A stretch of 64,000 bases of DNA from Blastomussa wellsi (lineage: Eukaryota > Cnidaria > Anthozoa > Scleractinia > Plerogyridae). Positions 58,532 to 64,000 of this stretch are shown here, piece after piece. Both the position numbers and the translations under genes were made by a program. Under the pieces are notes generated by a model, which saw only the letters and a program-made list of their open reading frames with translations, had not been told where the DNA came from and did no database searches. The stretch lies in assembly GCA_947652115.1 (NCBI GenBank), contig OX393563.1, forward strand, positions 3,536,818 to 3,600,817, given 5' to 3'. Positions within the stretch are counted from its first letter, which is position 1; every line of letters starts with the position of its first letter.

Positions 58532-59788
58532 TGGCCACCTACGTCTAGTTACTTAAATTCTTTTGAAACTGGTATTTTGTCAGTGGTAAGATCTTTAGCG
58601 ATACCTCCTACTGCTTGGCAGATTTAATTTTTTAAAATACTTATTTTCCCCTTATGAATTTCTGCCTTTGTTAGAAACCATTGCAGATCAAACTAAATAT
58701 TTTTCAGTTCCTTAGGAATAACTCATTGATTCGCGACTTACACATGTAACGACGTTCACAATCTCCCATTTCTTCTAAAGGCACATTTATATGACATTCC
58801 TTTTTGGGCACGACACTTCTAAATTTTGGCTAAAAAGGTGTTCCATGCCAAAACAAGTCAGGAGATTTCTGCATCCCCAGAGCCTTTGTGTACAAGGCTG
58901 ACCACCAAAGCGAAGGCTCTGGGGTCAAAATATAAGCCTTCGCGTGACCCTTCGGCAAGAAATTTTTGTCCCATGGTTTTTCTGCAGGAAAAAAGATGGC
59001 TGAAAAAACTCGTGGAGTAACGAGGCTCCAGATTCGCCGGAAGAATGAATCCAGTTTGCGTTAGAAAATTGGAAAACATCTAAAAGAAACACACTTTGGA
59101 CAGGCAAGAAAATAGATCTCAGATTCAGCTTTACAGTCGGGGGAAGCAGTATACTGAGGGCAATTGCAAGTCATCTACTTGGTCTAATGGCTTTATGCAT
59201 TATGCATTTATGCTTTATGCATGTTCCGCGAGTTGCTCCAAAGTTTGAATACCACGGCTCACCAGGAAAGGACACTTCGACGATGTCTTAATTACCATGC
59301 AATGGAAATGGGATAAACCCATATCTCTTGAGATCGAGGAGGGTTTAAACAGCACACAATGCTTGTACAAGGCCCACCCGCTTTAAAGAGCGCAAAAGTG
59401 TTGCAAGGGATGGCCTTCTCTCAATTCCCATTTGCGATAGGCGGTTTCGTTTTTAAAAGCGCAAAGCCGTATGCTAACTTAATTTAATCGAGAATCAACC
59501 ATTTTTGTTTTGAAAACCCCACGAATCAGACAAATCACGCATGGAATTATGTGCTTACCGCTGGTATTGAATTGATCTTTGTCCAGGGGTACATGGGAAC
59601 ATGTTGTCGGGGGGTCTGGGGGTCCTCCCCAATAACATTTTGAAATCTAGAGGCTCGGAAATGATATTTTCAGCGTTCTCTAGAGATATTTCTTAAAAAA
59701 AGACAACCTGGATAAGTGTAAAATGACAGGTACTTTTTGTGCTATAGCAATATTTTGGAAGTTTTGTAAGCTTGATACATATTTTTCA
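58532..59788. other. Intergenic DNA between TenA paralogues
   Basis: It holds the CTTTTGAAACTGGTATTTTG block (58560-58620) of the duplicated upstream region and a short TTATGCAT repeat near 59200. The plus-strand frame at 58826-59020 has no recognisable domain. Confidence 0.45.
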
Positions 59789-59996
59789 ATATAATTTGGT
59801 TTTATCAACTGGGTTGATAATGTGAATTGGCCACCGTAAAGAGATCCAAGAGCTGACGTTTCGAGCGTTAGCCCTTCATCGGAGCGGATTCGCTCCGACG
59901 AAGGGCTAACGCTCGAAACGTCAGCTCTTGAATCTCTTTACGGTGGCCAATTGACATTATCAACCCAGTTGATAAAAACAAATTATATTGTTATAC

Positions 59997-60032
<36 letters not shown>

Positions 60033-60043
60033 GTACCCCCTCT
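59789..60043. repeat. Penelope-LTR-like repeat, head-to-head dimer
   Basis: It is the best-preserved copy: two inverted units (TTTATCAACTGGGTTGATAA, GGCCACCGTAAAGAGATCCA, GCTGACGTTTCGAGCGTTAG) meet at about 59886 around GGAGCGGATTCGCTCC. The right unit extends to GACGCAGCACCACAGTTTCT and ACGTACCCCCTC. AATATAATTTGG and CAAATTATATT mark the outer boundaries of the inverted portion. Confidence 0.7.
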
Positions 60044-60486
60044 ATACATATTTTTCAGCCTTCCACGATATATCCCGGCTTTAGTACACCAACCTGGGTT
60101 TTTACACAGGCTTCCCGTGTGTCAGGAAAGGATGCGCGTAAGGAAGTACGTAACCACGAACAGTTTCCGACGGGTTTTGAACAAGGTTGTAGCTTTGTAA
60201 ATTCTCGTCACTAAAGTAGGATTTAAGCACTTGTTTCATCTGGTTAGTGCCCTGTATTATTGCGTGTATGTATTGTACGTCTTTTCTCAAATAACTACTG
60301 AGCCATGATGAATCGAATTAACGTTAACGGAAGTATTTTGTTTGCCAATAACATCATCTCGGGGGATAATCTGTGGCGAATCGTTTACGTTTTCCTTTTT
60401 CTTTAGTATTTACAGTTTCTTTTTTGTCATTATTTCTTCATACGAACCTTAAACTAAAACAAAAAAAATGTCATCGCCGTAAAATG

Positions 60487-60545
60487 TGGGGGGGGGGGGG
60501 GGGGGGGGCTAAAGCCCCCCAGCCCCCTGGCTCCGCCGTCCCTGA
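60487..60545. repeat. Poly-G run in a repeat end
   Basis: About 21 G residues are followed by GCTAAAGCCCCCCAGCCCCC and TGGCTCCGCCGTCCCTG. It is a likely transposon end that can form G-quadruplexes and where assembly length is unreliable. Similar G runs occur at 33662 and 47927. Confidence 0.6.
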
Positions 60546-60962
60546 TCCAAAATAACTGGCCCGGGTGCTATTACTCAAAACTTTAGCTATTTTAAAACAA
60601 CTACACGTACAGAGGCATGAGAATCTCTTTGGTTTATTACCTCCTCAACTTTGAGTTTTCAACAGACTGCGAGTCTTACGTATTCACCTCCTCCGAATGC
60701 GCCCTTGCAGTTTAGTTATATATCTCCTTTGCAAGACTGAGTTACCTTATATGATCCGAGCCTTCATCGGCAAGTTACACTTTTTGTTAGCATGTACATG
60801 TTCTTGGTGTTAGATATTTAGAAAGTACATCGATGATTTCAGACATATCAACGAGGCCATCAAGGCAACTTTTTACTACATAGGTCTACAAATTAACCCT
60901 GACATTCATTCTTCATTTGAAGACTAAATAATATGTTTAGTGCTCGAATAAACTTATCTATT

Positions 60963-62960
60963 TCATTCGATTCTTCTGCTGCCGCAAATTTTATCGACAG
61001 ACATTATCAGTTCCTCGCTGCACGCATCTCTAAAGAAATTAACCTCGTTTATCATCCCCACACAGAAAATCTTTGCTAGCGTGCCTTCTTCATCGTCTGT
61101 GCTGAAATGTTTGTCCACATACTTTTCTGTTGAGCTTGTTTGGCCTGGGTCACGCTTGTTCTGCACAAACCAATCTTTATAATACGGGTTTTTCTCAGGC
61201 ATGATAACTTTATGAGCATCTATAAGGCTTCCAGCCATCCACGACCAAAGCATGGTGCAGGGTAACATAGCTATTGGAAGGAGTCTAGGATTTTTTTCTA
61301 CCACAGCCTCTTGAAAGTCCATGTACCGACGGGCTACTGGTCCTATGTCCACGCTATCGGCAGATTTAATCCGCCATGTCTTAAGGAACGCTCGGTAATA
61401 CTGATCGTACTTCTGAGCCTGTACCCGGAAAAACGCAACAACATCGTCAATACCAAGGTCTTGCTGTAGCTGTATCATTTCAGCAGCCTTGCTGTATAGT
61501 CTGGCTGCATTGGAGAGATAGGCTGTATCTTGTACCATGTAGCCACCAAACTGAGTCGCGAGGAGTGTACCCTGGGCCATCCCTTGGATAAATTGCGTGT
61601 TGATGGCCATTATAGGAATCTTAAGTTGAAGTGCGTGATCAAACAACATCTTGCTTAAGGGTTTTAAACCGCTTGAAACCGATCTTTCTTGAGGGAGTCT
61701 GTTATAGTGAAATACAATTTTTTTCGGAGTCTTGGCATACCCGTTAGTGTCTGAAATTGAAAATGCAACCATATTTTAAAGTTACTTTTGATAAAAATGA
61801 CCTGCGAAAAGGTACATTCTGAAAACAAGTAAGTATTAAACTTAGCAAGGCACAGCATCTGCATATCATTATATGGAGATATGCGGAAATCTATGTTTGG
61901 TTGGATTTTCTACCACTCTTTGGCTTGATATATGATTAAACCATTATGACCAATTAAATCTACAAATATATGCCAGTAAATTGCTATACCTATAGGTTTT
62001 GTCCAATTTCCTGCAAACTCGTTTGGGCTGTTTGTTCCATCGAGTGTTGCCGGCTTGGAAGTGGCTTGGTACACCGGAACGCCGACCGAATTGCTAGGTA
62101 ATTTCTGTTCCAGTTCTTGTCCTCCGCGAAGACTGCTTCCTGTAAAGGATGGCCAGACTCAATTAAATTTAATATAAAAAGGGAAAATATTAGTAAATGA
62201 CAGCTTGATTGTAAAAGGATACCCTGGCTTTGTAATATCGAAGCTAACTAGAAAAGGTACTAAAATTGGCTCATATCACTTGTTCGATAACTATAGGTAA
62301 GAAATATCGACGAGCACATAACAATGCAAGATGTTTATGTTTGTCGATACCTATTGGATTTTGACATAGATATCTATAAGAATAATTAAGTCGATCGAGG
62401 TCTACATACATTTCTTTTAGCAGAAACAAAAAAGTTAGCGCCATTTTGTAATTACTATGTACCAGGACGCAAGGAGTTTACAGCTCTGCGATACAGTCGT
62501 CTTTCTTCCCTCCAGGCCAGTTTTTGAAAAAGATGGCTGTATTCGGATTCTAGGAGTCTCAAAACGATACTCAAATTGTCAATGAAAATGCCGAACCATT
62601 CTCATTTCATAATTTTACCTGGTTTTGTAAGACATTTTGAAATCTGTTGACGCACATCGGGTAGCACTTACCGTTTATATAGTCAGCCAATCGCCCATGC
62701 AACAGCATGTTATCTCCTCCCTTTTCAAACCGTGTAACCGTTTGTTTCCGTTTTCACTTAGCATTTTATGCCCCTGATGAAGGATGGTTTTGTCCATCTG
62801 AAATATTGGGCTTAATTAAAATACCGTCAGTTTCTAGCTGTTTAATCAACCTTGCATTTTTAAGTTAGCACTTACCGATTCCAGAGACTTGTTCAGACGA
62901 TACAGCCCTGGCCAGTGAAACGGTGACAACAATGAAAAGCCAAACTTTTCCTTCCAACAT
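60963..62960 (-). CDS. Secreted TenA/thiaminase-2 family protein, paralogue 2
   Basis: Exons 62960-62876, 62139-61990 and 61750-60963 give 340 residues with the same exon lengths and phases as paralogue 1 (85, 150, 788 bp). The signal peptide is VWLFIVVTVSLARAVSS and the linker GGQELEQKLPSNSVGVPVYQ. The TenA domain includes FIQGMAQGTLLATQFGGYMV, QDTAYL with Asp153, AMLPCTMLWSWMA with the Cys, and GMINEVNFFRDACSEEL with the Glu. All three positions expected for TenA catalysis appear present. It differs from paralogue 1 mainly in the helix after Asp153 and in a three-residue-longer loop before NPYY. It is a tandem duplicate on the same strand, about 5 kb away. Confidence 0.88.
62772..62820 (+). 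other. Hammerhead-like motif in TenA gene 2 intron 1
   Basis: CTGATGAAGGATGGTTTTGT, then CCATCTGAAATATT: the CUGAUGA and GAAA boxes directly flank an imperfect hairpin (AGGAUGG/CCAUCU, one bulge). GCCC before and GGGC after could pair, which does not fit a standard hammerhead. This is a possible repeat remnant. Confidence 0.25.
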
Positions 62961-64000
62961 TATGACAGGTTTGAAAGTCTATTTGAATTCACGATGTAGT
63001 TAATCCAAAGGGAGTAATACTTTCTTATAAATGGAAAAAGAACATTTTAATTATGAGAAAATGTTATTTCCAGCTTACAAGCTTAAGTGATGACCCATTC
63101 AAGGGAATAAGATGGTTAAATTTATAAGAAATATTGTGTGCTAATCATTTCTTGCATATGTTCTGAAGCACTTCTTTGTTATTATATCGTTAAAAGCTCT
63201 TAAAATGATCAACTTTTTCGGCTTTACCTAATTTGACTTATTTTGGACCTACATTTTTAGTGCGGAGACAAAATAAAACTGATATATAGCTTAAAGACCT
63301 TAAACTTAAATTAAACTGACCCACAAATTTGCAGTTTGCTATCAGTAAAAAGTAGACTAAAAATTAAATTAATGAGGATAGGAAATCAGGATTTGTTTGG
63401 AAACACTATCTTTGATTGAGCGAGAGATATACTTAGATTTACCTTCTTGAAATGAACTCAAGCCTTGATGTCAACTCTATGGGTTATTCTCTATCGGCGA
63501 TAAACAGGTCTAAAGTCAAAGGTGCTGGGAGAAAAATGTCCTGTAATTAAGAACAACTCAATTTACTCTAACGCAATATCACAAACAGAATAGCCACCTG
63601 CCTCATCTACCCAATGTCTCGTGACCCACAATCTTTTGAAACTGGTATTTTGTCAGTGGTAAAATCTTTACCTGTACCCCATGCTTAATTGCGAATTTAA
63701 CTTTATAAATATTTCTACTCCTAGCATTCTTAACGAACGATAATAACGTCTTTTCTGATAACCAGTGATGTTTTTTGAAACCTTTGGAGATCAAAGTGAA
63801 TATCTTTTAAAAATTTCCAACAGAAAACTTGTCAATATCAACTGGTCGGTAAATACAACAGGATTCTCTAATTGTGATCCATCAAATATTTAAGAGGAAT
63901 GCCAGCAACTCGTATGAACAAATGGACTACTGTAGTTTTGTTTAATATTTTTACTCTACGTTAAAAAGTAATTTTATTTTGTCTAATAAAACGTTAATTT
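62961..64000. other. Upstream region of TenA gene 2
   Basis: Diverged similarity to the gene 1 promoter (TTCCAGCTTA...ATTCAAG near 63070) and the CAATCTTTTGAAACTGGTAT block at 63630 show that the duplication included upstream DNA. No further gene is seen to the window end. Confidence 0.5.

Noticed and set aside
54139..62960. Bacterial contamination as the source of the TenA sequences
   Set aside because: Both genes have spliceosomal introns at matching phases, signal-peptide exons and surrounding coral-type repeats.

Overview
The window looks like nuclear DNA from an anthozoan cnidarian, most likely a stony coral. It is AT-rich and intron-dense, with short phase-matched exons and conserved metazoan genes. 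Its introns are filled with short inverted-repeat (MITE-like) elements, tRNA-derived SINEs and 5'-truncated LINEs. The species call is inference; the exon structures were joined by hand from splice sites and phase.

Layout. 755-890 is the last exon of an unidentified plus-strand gene. 3140-6808 (minus) is CFAP77 and 7601-17365 (plus) is AK8, two ciliary genes arranged head to head across about 0.8 kb. 17366-22522 is repeat-rich. 22523-23068 (minus) is a small unrecognised gene for a secreted cysteine-rich peptide with its own TATA promoter. 23700-27871 is again repeats. 27872-40516 (minus) is NELFE in 13 exons, divergently paired (141 bp gap) with a plus-strand gene at 40658-46601 that joins a CARD domain to a C-terminal pair of PPxY motifs. 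48346-52779 (minus) is a five-exon surface or secreted protein with PAN/apple, fibrinogen-like and pentraxin modules. 54139-56141 and 60963-62960 (both minus) are paralogous three-exon genes for signal-peptide-bearing TenA/thiaminase-2 family proteins, with a promoter-plus-start-codon relic of a further copy between them.

How the genes relate. CFAP77 (doublet-microtubule inner protein) and AK8 (axonemal adenylate kinase) share a cilium role and a divergent promoter region. NELFE is a general Pol II pausing factor. The CARD/PPxY protein, the pentraxin protein, the cysteine-rich peptide and the secreted TenA pair are the lineage-specific part of the window and the likeliest places for new biology. 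Mobile elements include LINE reverse-transcriptase remnants, a decayed hAT transposase, at least three tRNA-derived repeat types, many MITEs, and a family of Penelope-LTR-like repeats with a hammerhead-like motif.
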